NCBI RefSeq assembly: GCF_050627025.1
Contig: NZ_CP192472.1
Direction: 5' to 3' (one strand)
Length of the DNA: 64,000 nt
Source: Variovorax paradoxus_P
GTDB taxonomy: Bacteria > Pseudomonadota > Gammaproteobacteria > Burkholderiales > Burkholderiaceae_C
The position numbers and the translations under genes were made by a program. The first letter of the stretch is position 1, and each line of letters opens with the position of its first letter. Positions 35,456 to 45,466 of this stretch are shown one piece after another. Below the pieces are notes generated by a model. That model ran no database searches. It was not told where the DNA came from and worked only from the letters and a program-made list of their open reading frames with translations.

Positions 35456-36550
35456 TCAGGCGCTGGTGAGGCTGGCCTTCGCCAGCACTTGCCTTGCCTG
35501 CTTGTATCCCGTCGAGCCGACGAGGGTATCCCAGTCGGGGTGCGGCGCGTCGGGCAGCAGCGCCCGCCGGCGCGCTTCGCTACCGGCTTCGGGCTGCCAG
35601 CGCGCGGCCTTGGCGACAGCACCGAAATCGTCGAGCAGTTCGTCGAGCGCCTGGCCTTGGCCGATGCTCTGGTTGCACAGCATCGCGAGGTCGCAGCCCG
35701 CATCGAGCGCTGCCAATGCGGCGTCGGCATAGCTCAGCAGCTGGCCGCCGATGTAACGCCCCGCTTCCATGCTCAGGTCATCGCTGAAGATCGCGCCGTC
35801 GAAAGCGAGCCGGGTGCGAAGCACATCCTTCAACCATTTCGAAGAGAAACCCGCGGGCCGTTTATCCACTTTCGGGTAGATCACGTGCGCCGGCATCACG
35901 GCCGTGAGCGTGCCCGACAGCCAGTCGAAAGGCCGTGCGTCATCGTCCAGGATCGCCTTCAGGCCGCGGCGGTCGACCGGAATCTCGACATGCGAATCGG
36001 CGGTGACGAAGCCATGCCCCGGAAAGTGCTTGCCACAGTTGCGCATGCCCATCTGCAGCATGCCGTGCATCACGCTCTTTGCCAGCAGCGCAACCACCCG
36101 CGGGTCCCGGTGAAAGCTGCGATCGCCGATGACGCTGCTGCCGCCGTGGTCCAGGTCGAGCACCGGCGCAAAGCTGAAGTCGACGCCGCAGGCGCGCAGC
36201 TCGGCCGCAAGCACCTGGCCGGTTGCCGTCGCGGCCTGCGTAGCGCGCATCGCATCGCGCATCCACAGTTCACCCAAGGCGCGCATCGAAGGCAGGCGGG
36301 TGAATCCATCGGTGCGAAACCGCTGCACGCGGCCGCCTTCGTGGTCGACACAAATCAGCAGGTCGGGGCGAATGGCTTTCAGTTCGGCGTTGAGCGCGGT
36401 CATCTGCGCGCGGTCCCGCCAGTTGCGGGCGAAATGGATCACACCACCGACCAAGGGGTTTGCGACCCGGCGGCGATCCGCATCGTTGAGTTCCGTGCCG
36501 GCCACATCGATGATCAGCGGCGCGTGAATGGTTGTCGTTGCCAGGGTCAT
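35456..36550 (-). CDS. nagZ: Beta-N-acetylhexosaminidase (GH3)
   Basis: Cytoplasmic glycosidase of peptidoglycan recycling that removes N-acetylglucosamine from anhydromuropeptides. The 364-residue protein has the GH3 NagZ motifs CVDHEGGRVQRFR, KHFPGHGFVTADSHVEIP (catalytic histidine loop) and the nucleophile in IFSDDLSMEA. ATG at 36550 overlaps the acpS stop (ATGA). Last gene of the lepA-nagZ run. Confidence 0.96.
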   Translation of the reverse strand: MTLATTTIHAPLIIDVAGTELNDADRRRVANPLVGGVIHFARNWRDRAQMTALNAELKAIRPDLLICVDHEGGRVQRFRTDGFTRLPSMRALGELWMRDAMRATQAATATGQVLAAELRACGVDFSFAPVLDLDHGGSSVIGDRSFHRDPRVVALLAKSVMHGMLQMGMRNCGKHFPGHGFVTADSHVEIPVDRRGLKAILDDDARPFDWLSGTLTAVMPAHVIYPKVDKRPAGFSSKWLKDVLRTRLAFDGAIFSDDLSMEAGRYIGGQLLSYADAALAALDAGCDLAMLCNQSIGQGQALDELLDDFGAVAKAARWQPEAGSEARRRALLPDAPHPDWDTLVGSTGYKQARQVLAKASLTSA

Positions 36551-36948
36551 GCCTCGTTCTTGTATTCGACCACCACGAAGCTCGCGGCATATTCGGTCTC
36601 GTCGGTCACCGTCACGTGCGCCGTGAGGCCCTTGGCCTCGAACCATTCTTTCAATTCACCGTGCAGCACGATGACGGGCTTGCCGCTGCGCAGGTTGGCG
36701 ATTTCGCACAGGCGCCAGGTCATGGGCATGCGCATGCCCATGCCGATTGCCTTGCTGAAGGCCTCCTTGGCCGAGAAACGGGTAGCGAGATAACTCAGGC
36801 CGCGCTTGGGCCAGCGCTCGCTGCGAGCTTTCCACACCGCAAACTCGGCGTCGCTGAGCACTTTTCGCGCGAATCGCTCGCCCTGGCGCTCGAAGGTGGC
36901 TGCGATGCGGCGCAGGTCGCAAATGTCGGTGCCGATGCCGTAGATCAT
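36547..36948 (-). CDS. acpS: Holo-[acyl-carrier-protein] synthase
   Basis: Transfers 4'-phosphopantetheine from CoA to the serine of AcpP. The 133-residue protein has the metal-binding D8 in GIGTDICDLRRI and RFSAKEAFSKAIG with the catalytic glutamate. Its stop overlaps nagZ and its start overlaps the pdxJ stop by four bases. Its substrate AcpP is encoded 13 kb away in the same orientation. Confidence 0.97.
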   Translation of the reverse strand: MIYGIGTDICDLRRIAATFERQGERFARKVLSDAEFAVWKARSERWPKRGLSYLATRFSAKEAFSKAIGMGMRMPMTWRLCEIANLRSGKPVIVLHGELKEWFEAKGLTAHVTVTDETEYAASFVVVEYKNEA

Positions 36949-37724
36949 GCAGGCCGTGCCGATTGCGCCTCGGCGATACAGCGCAGGTATTCCCGCGTGG
37001 TGGCTGTATAGCCCAGTTCGAGCGCGTCGGCGATAAAGGCGTGGCCGATCGAGACCTCCTGGACGCCAGGCACCGCGCGGAGAAAGGCGGTCAGGTTGTC
37101 GCAGCTCAGGTCGTGGCCGGCATTCACGCCCAAGCCAGCTGCTTGCGCCGCCCGGGCCGATTCGACATAGCGGGCAAGCACCGCCTGCTCGTCCGGGGTG
37201 CCGCGCGATGCGGCATAGCCTTCTGTGTAGAGCTCGACGCGGTCCGCGCCCACGGCTTTCACAGCGGCCATCATCTCGGGAATCGGGTCCATGAAGAGGC
37301 TGACCCGAACGCCAAGGGCCTTGGCCTCGGCAATCACCGGGCGCAGGCGCTCGGCGTCTTCGGGAAAGCTCCAGCCGTGGTCGCTGGTCGATTGCGATTC
37401 GCTGTCGGGCACAAAAGTGGCTTGGTGCGGCTTCAGTTCGCGCACGAAGTCCATCAGGTTGTGAAACGGATTGCCCTCGATGTTGAACTCGATGCCTGGC
37501 CAGTCCTTTGCAAGCAGCGCGGAGAGGTCGCTCACGTCGTGCGCGCGAATGTGGCGCGCGTCTGGCCGCGGATGCACGGTAATTCCCTGCGCACCTGCGG
37601 CGAGGCAGGCACTGGCGGCCTTGAGCACGCTCGGAATGCCCAGGTGGCGCGTGTTGCGCACAAGGGCCACCTTGTTGAGGTTGACCGACAACGAAGTGGT
37701 AGCGGAATGGCCGGGAGTGCTCAT
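36945..37724 (-). CDS. pdxJ: Pyridoxine 5'-phosphate synthase
   Basis: Last step of the DXP-dependent vitamin B6 pathway. The 259-residue barrel shows LSVNLNKVALVRNTR, ITVHPRPDARHIR, EFNIEGNPF and NAGHDLSCDN, all PdxJ signatures. ATG at 37724 overlaps the recO stop (ATGA); an upstream extension of the frame was rejected. The recO-pdxJ-acpS order is common in proteobacteria. Confidence 0.97.
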   Translation of the reverse strand: MSTPGHSATTSLSVNLNKVALVRNTRHLGIPSVLKAASACLAAGAQGITVHPRPDARHIRAHDVSDLSALLAKDWPGIEFNIEGNPFHNLMDFVRELKPHQATFVPDSESQSTSDHGWSFPEDAERLRPVIAEAKALGVRVSLFMDPIPEMMAAVKAVGADRVELYTEGYAASRGTPDEQAVLARYVESARAAQAAGLGVNAGHDLSCDNLTAFLRAVPGVQEVSIGHAFIADALELGYTATTREYLRCIAEAQSARPA

Positions 37725-38494
37725 AGGGCTTGCAAATCTCTCATCATCTGCCGCGTGCGCAGCGTGGACACACCGCAATGGTAGTTGAGCAAGGCGCGCA
37801 GCTGGTTTCTGAGGGCACTGTTGCTGCCGGCGTTCATGGTTGCGACCTCCCGCAGCGTGGCGGTAAAGGGGGCGCGATCGTCGAGCACGCCCTGCAGCGA
37901 CCGCCAATCGGCGCCGGCCAGTGCCGCCTCGCCCTCGCCTGCCAGCCGCAAACCCGCTTCCGGCACCAGGCTGTAGCGCGCCTCGGCAACGAGCGGTTCG
38001 AGCGTGAGGGTCTGAACATCGAGCGAGGGCAAGAGGCCCACTTCGCGCAGCAGCAGCAGTTCGAAGGCGCGCAATGCCGCGGCCTGGGTTGCAGCCTGCG
38101 CGCCGGCGTGGTCCCCGGCCAGTACCTGCACCACACCCGCGTAGGCGTCGAAAAGCGCTTCGTGGGCGTCGTCCCGTGCGAGCAGGCGCAGCAGCAGTTC
38201 ATTGACGTAGTAGCCCGAGAGAAGGGCCTCGCCGGTGGGCATGACGTGGCCGCCCATCCATTCGGCGCCCTTGAGCGTGCGGATCTCGGCGTCGCCGCCG
38301 TAGTTGAGTTGCAGCGGCTGCAGCGGCAGCAGCACAGGCCTGAAGTTGGAGCTCGGCCTCTTCGCCCCCTTGGCCACGAGCGCAATGCGCCCGTGGTGGC
38401 GGGTGAAGACCTCGAGAATCAGGCTCGACTCGCTCCAGTCGTAGCGATGGAGCACATACGCCGGCTCATGCGAGACGCGGTGGGCAGTCGCCAC
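37721..38494 (-). CDS. recO: DNA repair protein RecO
   Basis: RecFOR-pathway protein that anneals ssDNA and loads RecA. The 257-residue protein has the OB-fold N-terminus (EPAYVLHRYDWSESSLILEV, FTRHHGRIALVAKGAKRPSS) and a helical C-terminal part with YYVNELLLRLL. It lacks an obvious zinc-finger cysteine set. The GTG at 38494 was chosen: it starts just after the era stop and gives the normal N-terminus. Confidence 0.93.
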   Translation of the reverse strand: MATAHRVSHEPAYVLHRYDWSESSLILEVFTRHHGRIALVAKGAKRPSSNFRPVLLPLQPLQLNYGGDAEIRTLKGAEWMGGHVMPTGEALLSGYYVNELLLRLLARDDAHEALFDAYAGVVQVLAGDHAGAQAATQAAALRAFELLLLREVGLLPSLDVQTLTLEPLVAEARYSLVPEAGLRLAGEGEAALAGADWRSLQGVLDDRAPFTATLREVATMNAGSNSALRNQLRALLNYHCGVSTLRTRQMMRDLQAL

Positions 38495-38495
38495 T

Positions 38496-39455
38496 TCATT
38501 CGTAACCGAACGACCGCACCCGAGCCTCGTCGTCGGCCCAGCCGGAGCGCACCTTGACCCACAGTTCGAGAAAAACCTTGGCATCGGCCAGCTTTTCGAG
38601 CTCGACCCGGGTTTCCATGCCGATGCGCTTGATGCGCTCGCCCTTGTCGCCGATGACCATGGCCTTATGGCCGTCACGCTCCACCACGATGGTGGCGGCA
38701 ATGCGCAGCAGGCGTTTCTGGCCCTTTTTCTGTGGCGGCTCTTCCTCGAACTTGTCGATGATCACGGTCGAGGTGTAGGGCAACTCGTCGCCGGTCAGGC
38801 GAAACAGCTTCTCGCGCACCAGTTCGCCCGCCAGGAACTTCTCGCTGCGGTCGGTGAGCTCGTCCTCGGCGTAGAACCAGGGTTGCTCGGGCAGGTATTT
38901 CTCGCAGATGCCGAACAGGCGCTCGACGTCCTTCGGGTTCTTGGCCGACATCGGCACGAACTCGGCAAAGGGGTGCTTCGCCTGCATGGTCTGCAGCCAG
39001 GGCGCGATGTCGCCGCGGCGGTGCACGTTGTCGAGCTTGTTCGCCAGCAGCACGGTTGGAATGCCCTTGCCGAGCAGCTTGAGCACTCGCTCGTCGGCGG
39101 GCGTGAAGCTACCCGCCTCGACCACAAAGAGAATCAGGTCCACATCGCCGACCGCGCCCTGCACAGTCTTGTTGAGCGACTTGTTGAGCGCGTTGGCGTG
39201 CAAGGTCTGGAAACCCGGCGTGTCGACGAACACGAACTGCGTGGCACCCAAGGTGCGCATGCCCGTGATGCGGTGCCGCGTGGTCTGCGCCTTGCGCGAG
39301 GTGATGCTGATCTTTTGGCCCACCAGCGCGTTGAGCAGCGTCGATTTGCCCACGTTGGGCTTGCCGACAATGGCCACCAAGCCGCAATGCTGGGGCCCGG
39401 TTGCACCGGCTGCGTCTTCCGGGCTTTCTGCTGCTGAATTTATAGCGTCGTTCAT
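38496..39455 (-). CDS. era: GTPase Era
   Basis: Ribosome-associated GTPase for 16S rRNA maturation and 30S assembly. The 319-residue protein has G1 GKPNVGKST (31-39), G3 DTPG, G4 NKLD and a C-terminal KH domain (VIGDKGERIKRIG, ELWVKVRSGW). The N-terminus has about 20 extra residues. It lies 7 bp after rnc, the classic rnc-era-recO arrangement. Confidence 0.98.
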   Translation of the reverse strand: MNDAINSAAESPEDAAGATGPQHCGLVAIVGKPNVGKSTLLNALVGQKISITSRKAQTTRHRITGMRTLGATQFVFVDTPGFQTLHANALNKSLNKTVQGAVGDVDLILFVVEAGSFTPADERVLKLLGKGIPTVLLANKLDNVHRRGDIAPWLQTMQAKHPFAEFVPMSAKNPKDVERLFGICEKYLPEQPWFYAEDELTDRSEKFLAGELVREKLFRLTGDELPYTSTVIIDKFEEEPPQKKGQKRLLRIAATIVVERDGHKAMVIGDKGERIKRIGMETRVELEKLADAKVFLELWVKVRSGWADDEARVRSFGYE

Positions 39456-39462
39456 TCTGGTT

Positions 39463-40149
39463 TCACGCGGCCCCGCGTGCCTTGAGCCGGATCAACATGG
39501 CCGCCGCGGCAGCCTGCTCGCCGGCACGTCGCGAGCCACCGATGCCGCGTTCGCGCAGGCCCAGCTCCGGCACCTCGCACTCGACATCGAAAGTCTGTTT
39601 GTGCGCAGCCCCGAGCGTAGCCGCCACGCGGTACACCGGCAGCTTCATTTTGTGACCCTGCAGCCATTCCTGCAATTCGGTCTTCGGGTCTTTCGCGGCC
39701 GCTTCCATGCGCGGATTGATCTCGACGGATTCGTAGAGGCGGCGAACCAATGCCTCGGCGGTCACAAAGCCCGCATCGAGATAGACAGCGCCGATCAGCG
39801 CTTCCAGCGCATCAGCCAGGATCGAGGGCCGGTTGGGCCCGCCGGAGCGCGCCTCGCCTTCGCCAAGGCGCAGCAATGGCGACAACTGCAGTTCGAGCGC
39901 CAGGCGATGCAAGGTGTCCTGCTTGACCAGGTTGGCCCGCACGCGGGACAAATCGCCTTCGGGCAAGGCCGAAAGGCGGGTGTAGAGCAGGTGCGACACC
40001 GCGAGGTTGAGCACCGAGTCGCCAAGAAACTCGAGGCGCTCGTTGTGGTCAGCCGAAAAACTGCGGTGCGTTAGCGCGAGCTGGAGCAGCCGGGTGTCGG
40101 AGAACGAATGCTTGAGGCGCTCCTGCAGCGCTACGAGGCCGCCGTCCAC
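39463..40149 (-). CDS. rnc: Ribonuclease III
   Basis: Double-strand-specific endoribonuclease for rRNA processing and mRNA decay. The 228-residue protein has the signature ERLEFLGDSVLNLAV, the second acidic site in LADALEALIGAVYLD and a C-terminal dsRNA-binding domain (DPKTELQEWLQGHK to the end). It starts with GTG at 40149, 17 bp after the DUF4845 gene. In many proteobacteria rnc cuts its own leader; no such hairpin was checked here. Confidence 0.97.
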   Translation of the reverse strand: MDGGLVALQERLKHSFSDTRLLQLALTHRSFSADHNERLEFLGDSVLNLAVSHLLYTRLSALPEGDLSRVRANLVKQDTLHRLALELQLSPLLRLGEGEARSGGPNRPSILADALEALIGAVYLDAGFVTAEALVRRLYESVEINPRMEAAAKDPKTELQEWLQGHKMKLPVYRVAATLGAAHKQTFDVECEVPELGLRERGIGGSRRAGEQAAAAAMLIRLKARGAA

Positions 40150-40166
40150 CTTGCGTGTCGCCGCGT

Positions 40167-40535
40167 TCAGCGGGTCTCGCCTTTGTACTTGAGCACCAGG
40201 TAGGCCGGGCCGAACAGCGGGATTTCCCGCTCGTAGGCATACGACACGACAACCTTGTCGCCGACCTTCTTGATGTCCAGGTCCTTGCCCGAAACCGACT
40301 TGAAGTCGTCGATGGCTTGCGCGCGGTCGAAGATGGCGCGCACTTCAGGCACGGTGGTGCCTTCCTTGGCCTTGTTGGCGGCCTTGTCGATGGCCTGGTA
40401 TTCGATCAGTGTCGGAATGACCTGCGCGATGACCACGCCCAGGCACCCCAGCACCGCGGCGACAAACACCAGGCCGATGAACGAGATGCCGCGCTGGTGC
40501 GCGGCCTTGCTGCGGATGGACCGATTTGTTCTCAT
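40167..40535 (-). CDS. DUF4845 membrane protein
   Basis: A 122-residue protein found between lepB and rnc in many beta- and gammaproteobacteria. It has one N-terminal membrane segment (about 17-38, after RGISFIG, which resembles a type IV pilin-like N-terminus) and a periplasmic domain ending VVSYAYEREIPLFGPAYLVL. The function is not established. ATG at 40535; it follows lepB by 31 bp. Confidence 0.88.
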   Translation of the reverse strand: MRTNRSIRSKAAHQRGISFIGLVFVAAVLGCLGVVIAQVIPTLIEYQAIDKAANKAKEGTTVPEVRAIFDRAQAIDDFKSVSGKDLDIKKVGDKVVVSYAYEREIPLFGPAYLVLKYKGETR

Positions 40536-40566
40536 GCCCTCTTACCCCTCGAACAATGCTGATTAC

Positions 40567-41532
40567 TTATTGGAATGGACCGATGCGACCCAGATCGCCG
40601 AAGTTCATCCAGACGAAGAACGCCCTGCCCACGATGTTCTTGTCCGGAACAAAGCCCCAGAAACGGGAGTCCGCCGAATTATCGCGGTTGTCGCCCATCA
40701 TGAAGTAGTTGCCCGCCGGCACCTTGCAAACCACGCCTTCGACAGAGTAGCGGCAGTTTTCGCGGAATGGGAAGTCGCTTGCGCCCTGGACGAAAGCCGG
40801 ACCGGCGTCGTCGTTGAGCAACCTGTGCTGCTTGCCGCCCAAGTCTTCGTTGAACTGCTTGAGCAGCCGCATCGAGTCGCCATCGAGGTAGTCGGCCATC
40901 GGGTTCTTGGAAACCGGCTGCCCGTTGATCGTGAGCTTCTTGTTCAGGTAGGCCACCTCGTCGCCCGGAATGCCCACCACGCGCTTGATGTAGTCCATGC
41001 TGGGCTTGGGCGGGTAGCGGAACACCACCACGTCGCCGCGCGCGAGCGGGGTGCCGTCCGTGATCTTGGTATTGATGACCGGCAGGCGAAGCCCGTAGGT
41101 GAACTTGTTGACCAGGATCAGGTCGCCAGTGAGCAACGTGGGCATCATCGAACCCGACGGGATCTTGAAGGGCTCGTACAGGAACGAGCGCAGCAGGAAC
41201 ACCACGAGAATTACCGGGAACAGCCCGGCAGTCCAATCGAGCCACCACGGCTGCATCAGCAAGCGCTCGCTCGCCTTTGCGTCTACGGTGTCCACCTGCG
41301 TGATGCCCTGGCCTGCCAGGCGCGCGTTGCGCTCGCTCAGCGAAGACTCGAGCGCGGCCGCGGCACGCTCGCGCCTCGGCAAGAAGTAGAAGCGCTCGGC
41401 CAGCCAGTAAAGACCGGTGACCACCGTGGCGCAGAACAGGAGTAGCGCGAAGTTGCCTTCAATGGCACCAAAGTACCAGGCACCGACGTAGCCGGTGAAG
41501 GCCGCAAGGACCAGAGTAGTGATGAATGCCAT
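40567..41532 (-). CDS. lepB: Signal peptidase I
   Basis: Inner-membrane Ser-Lys protease removing signal peptides. The 321-residue protein has two N-terminal membrane segments (about 2-20 and 27-45), a further one near 101-116, catalytic Ser128 in IPSGSMMPTLLTGD, catalytic Lys183 in YIKRVVGIPGD and the late GDNRDNSADSRFWGFV box. ATG at 41532; 8 bp after lepA. Confidence 0.97.
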   Translation of the reverse strand: MAFITTLVLAAFTGYVGAWYFGAIEGNFALLLFCATVVTGLYWLAERFYFLPRRERAAAALESSLSERNARLAGQGITQVDTVDAKASERLLMQPWWLDWTAGLFPVILVVFLLRSFLYEPFKIPSGSMMPTLLTGDLILVNKFTYGLRLPVINTKITDGTPLARGDVVVFRYPPKPSMDYIKRVVGIPGDEVAYLNKKLTINGQPVSKNPMADYLDGDSMRLLKQFNEDLGGKQHRLLNDDAGPAFVQGASDFPFRENCRYSVEGVVCKVPAGNYFMMGDNRDNSADSRFWGFVPDKNIVGRAFFVWMNFGDLGRIGPFQ

Positions 41533-41540
41533 TTTTGAGA

Positions 41541-43352
<1,812 letters not shown>

Positions 43353-43406
43353 CAACGGGAACGCTTAAGTACTTGAATTGGCTCGTGCGCAGAGTGCGAC
43401 AGGCAA

Positions 43407-43438
43407 GAAAAAAGGGCGCGTCTTCTGGAGACGCGCCC
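43407..43438 (-). terminator. Rho-independent terminator upstream of lepA
   Basis: Perfect 10-bp stem GGGCGCGTCT/AGACGCGCCC (43414-43423 and 43429-43438) with a 5-nt loop; on the minus strand it runs into six U residues (43408-43413). It faces lepA, 55 bp before its ATG, and would end any transcript made within the gap. Confidence 0.9.
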
Positions 43439-43565
43439 TGAACCAACAAGCAATGGCAACTGCAGTAGTTGGAACTTCATTGTAGGCAAAAAGGGAGGCA
43501 CGTACATCCGGGGACAGGGTCAAAACGGGTCGTTGCGGGTCCACAACATGAAAGATATAAACAAC

Positions 43566-43574
43566 TTATCCACA
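43566..43574 (+). other. Perfect DnaA box
   Basis: TTATCCACA, an exact match to the strong DnaA box. A TGTGGAGCA near-match (two mismatches on the complementary strand) is at 43614-43622. A single box can occur by chance about once per 130 kb per strand in random DNA, less often at this GC content, so function is unproven. Confidence 0.5.
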
Positions 43575-43736
43575 GGATCGGTGGAGCACTCGATGAACAA
43601 CTTGTGGGCGATCTGTGGAGCAGCGGTGGACTGCTGTCTGACATCTCGCATGGTGAAGGAAATTGCGTTCCTTATGCATAGACCAAGCGCTCTAGGCTTC
43701 GTATTCTACCGAAAACCGTCCTAAGCTCGCCGAAAA

Positions 43737-43752
43737 GTTAGTTATCACTAAC
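43737..43752. promoter_or_regulatory. 16-bp palindrome, operator candidate
   Basis: GTTAGT (43737-43742), TATC, ACTAAC (43747-43752): perfect 6-bp arms with a 4-bp spacer, in AT-rich DNA. It has the form of a dimeric repressor site. On the minus strand it lies upstream of TAGAAT (43703-43708), a -10-like hexamer without a good -35. No regulator gene is adjacent. Confidence 0.45.
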
Positions 43753-43818
43753 AATATTGAAGCCTGGAGACCTCCAAAAAAATTTTTAAGCCAGCCGCCG
43801 GAACGTCGCAAACACCTC

Positions 43819-43854
43819 AAAAAAAGGCCCCAAACCCGACTGTCGGGTGGGGCC
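43819..43854 (-). terminator. Rho-independent terminator after mucD
   Basis: GGCCCC-AA-ACCCGA paired with TCGGGTGGGGCC (two-base bulge), followed on the minus strand by seven U residues (43819-43825). It begins 20 bp past the mucD stop and ends the rpoE-rseA-rseB-mucD unit. Confidence 0.88.
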
Positions 43855-43873
43855 ACTTGACGACGGCGCCGTA

Positions 43874-45376
43874 TCAGCGTGCGGGTCGAATGAGCGCATA
43901 TTGCGCCCACTCGCCCCTGCGGAACAGCACGCTCAGCGGCTTGCCCTTGTCGGCCTTGGCAAGTGCGGATTCAAATTCCTTGACGCTTGTCACTTCGATG
44001 TTGCCCACCGAGAGAATTACGTCCCCCTCGCGCAGGCCGGCCCGGGCAGCGGCGTCGCTTGCGGCGTCAATGCGCACGCCGCGTACCTTGAGTTCTTTCT
44101 TCTGCGCATCGGTCAGGTCACTAACTACCAGGCCGATCGATTTTCCGGCTGTGGAAGACGGCTTGGCCTGCGGCTCTTCGCGATCCGACTGGCGCTTGCT
44201 CGAAGGCTTTGCCTCCGGATCGCCCTCTGCAACCGTAATCGCAAGCTCACGCGAACTGCCGTTGCGGAACACGGTCAGTGTGCTTTTTACGCCCGGCTTG
44301 GTGCTGGCGACCGAACGCGAGAGATCGCTCGGCGTTTCGATGACCTTGTCGCCGTACTTGGTGATGATGTCGCCCTCCCGCACGCCGGCCTTGTCGGCCG
44401 CCGAACCCGGCACCACGCTGCTCACCACGGCGCCGCGCGCCTTGCCCAGACCAAGGGACTCGGCCACGTCCTTCGACACCGAGCCGATGGTCACGCCGAT
44501 CAGGCCGCGCGAGACGCGGCCGGTAGCGCGCAACTGGTCGCTGACGCGAATGGCCTCGTCGATGGGAATCGAGAACGAAATGCCCATGTAGCCGCCCGAA
44601 CGCGAGTAGATCTGGCTGTTGATGCCCACTACCTCGCCGCGCAGATTGATCAGCGGTCCCCCAGAGTTGCCCGGGTTGATGGCAACGTCCGTCTGGATGA
44701 GCGGCACCAGGTCACCGGTGTCGCGCTGCTTCGCGCTGACGATGCCAGCGGTCACGGTGTTCTCCAGGCCGAAAGGCGAGCCGATGGCCATGACCCATTC
44801 GCCAACGCGCAGCCGCGAGATGTCGCCGACCTTCACCACCGGGAGGCCCGTCGCCTCGATCTTGACCACGGCAACGTCGCTTCGCTTGTCGGCGCCGATG
44901 AGCTTGGCCTTGAACTCACGCTTGTCGGTGAGCGTGACCAGGATTTCGGACGCATCCTCGATCACGTGTGCATTGGTCATGACATAGCCGTCGGCAGTCA
45001 GGATGAAGCCCGAGCCCACGCCGCGCGGGCGCTCTTCTTCCTGGGGCTGCTGCGGACGGTTCGGACGCGGGCCGGGTCGCGGATTGCCAGGCAGCGGCTG
45101 CCCGAAGAAGCGCCGGAAGAACTCCTGCATTTCCTCGTCCATTTCTCCCCCACCGCCGCTGCGGCTCGACACTTTTTCGACGGTGCGGATACCGACCACG
45201 GCTGGCCCCACCTGCTCCACGAGATCGGCGAAATCGGGCAGCCCCCGCGCTTGCGGTGTCTGGGGTGCCTGAGCGTTGGCCGACGTTGCCGGCAGCAAGC
45301 CCGCGGAGGCCGTGCACGCCAGACCAAATGCGAAGAGATAGGAACGAAGCTTGTGTCCCTCGACTTTGAACATCAT
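43874..45376 (-). CDS. mucD: Periplasmic serine protease DegP/MucD
   Basis: HtrA-family protease/chaperone for misfolded envelope proteins. The 500-residue protein has a signal peptide ending SANAQ, a trypsin-like domain with triad H137 (TNAHVIED), D167 (KRSDVAVV) and S238 (NPGNSGGPL), and two PDZ domains (about 285-380 and 410-490). A Pro/Arg-rich segment with GNPRPGPRPNRPQQP lies in the N-terminal loop. It follows rseB as in the Pseudomonas alg operon. ATG at 45376 (a second ATG follows directly). Confidence 0.96.
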   Translation of the reverse strand: MMFKVEGHKLRSYLFAFGLACTASAGLLPATSANAQAPQTPQARGLPDFADLVEQVGPAVVGIRTVEKVSSRSGGGGEMDEEMQEFFRRFFGQPLPGNPRPGPRPNRPQQPQEEERPRGVGSGFILTADGYVMTNAHVIEDASEILVTLTDKREFKAKLIGADKRSDVAVVKIEATGLPVVKVGDISRLRVGEWVMAIGSPFGLENTVTAGIVSAKQRDTGDLVPLIQTDVAINPGNSGGPLINLRGEVVGINSQIYSRSGGYMGISFSIPIDEAIRVSDQLRATGRVSRGLIGVTIGSVSKDVAESLGLGKARGAVVSSVVPGSAADKAGVREGDIITKYGDKVIETPSDLSRSVASTKPGVKSTLTVFRNGSSRELAITVAEGDPEAKPSSKRQSDREEPQAKPSSTAGKSIGLVVSDLTDAQKKELKVRGVRIDAASDAAARAGLREGDVILSVGNIEVTSVKEFESALAKADKGKPLSVLFRRGEWAQYALIRPAR

Positions 45377-45416
45377 CGGTTTTCTTTCAAAAGAACAGAG
45401 CGACCAAAAGAAGAGC

Positions 45417-45444
45417 TATGAGTCTGTGATGCGGACTTGGTTCA
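45417..45444 (-). promoter_or_regulatory. Sigma-E-like promoter candidate for mucD
   Basis: On the minus strand TGAACC (45439-45444) is followed 17 bp later by TCATA (45417-45421), about 41 bp before the mucD start. This resembles the sigma-E pattern GGAACTT-16-TCTGA but with several mismatches. Low confidence. Confidence 0.3.
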
Positions 45445-45466
45445 GCGCCATCTGCGCACGACGGGG

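Larger units (their letters stand above)
43353..43873. other. 521-bp gene-free gap between lepA and mucD
   Basis: No convincing gene is seen; the short frames here have no good ribosome sites and unnatural composition. The stretch is more AT-rich than its surroundings, especially 43720-43795. It contains a terminator facing lepA (43407-43438), a perfect DnaA box (43566-43574), a TGTGGAGCA near-match (43614-43622), a 16-bp palindrome (43737-43752) and the mucD terminator (43819-43854). It may hold a small RNA, a lepA leader or a DnaA-binding locus. Confidence 0.6.

Noticed and set aside
43560..43625. Chromosomal origin of replication
   Set aside because: Only one exact DnaA box, and no dnaA, rpmH, parA or gidA nearby; kept as a finding on DnaA binding only.
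43469..43724. Small plus-strand frames (70 and 63 codons) in the mucD-lepA gap
   Set aside because: No ribosome sites, unnatural composition and overlap with the DnaA-box region; not supported as genes.
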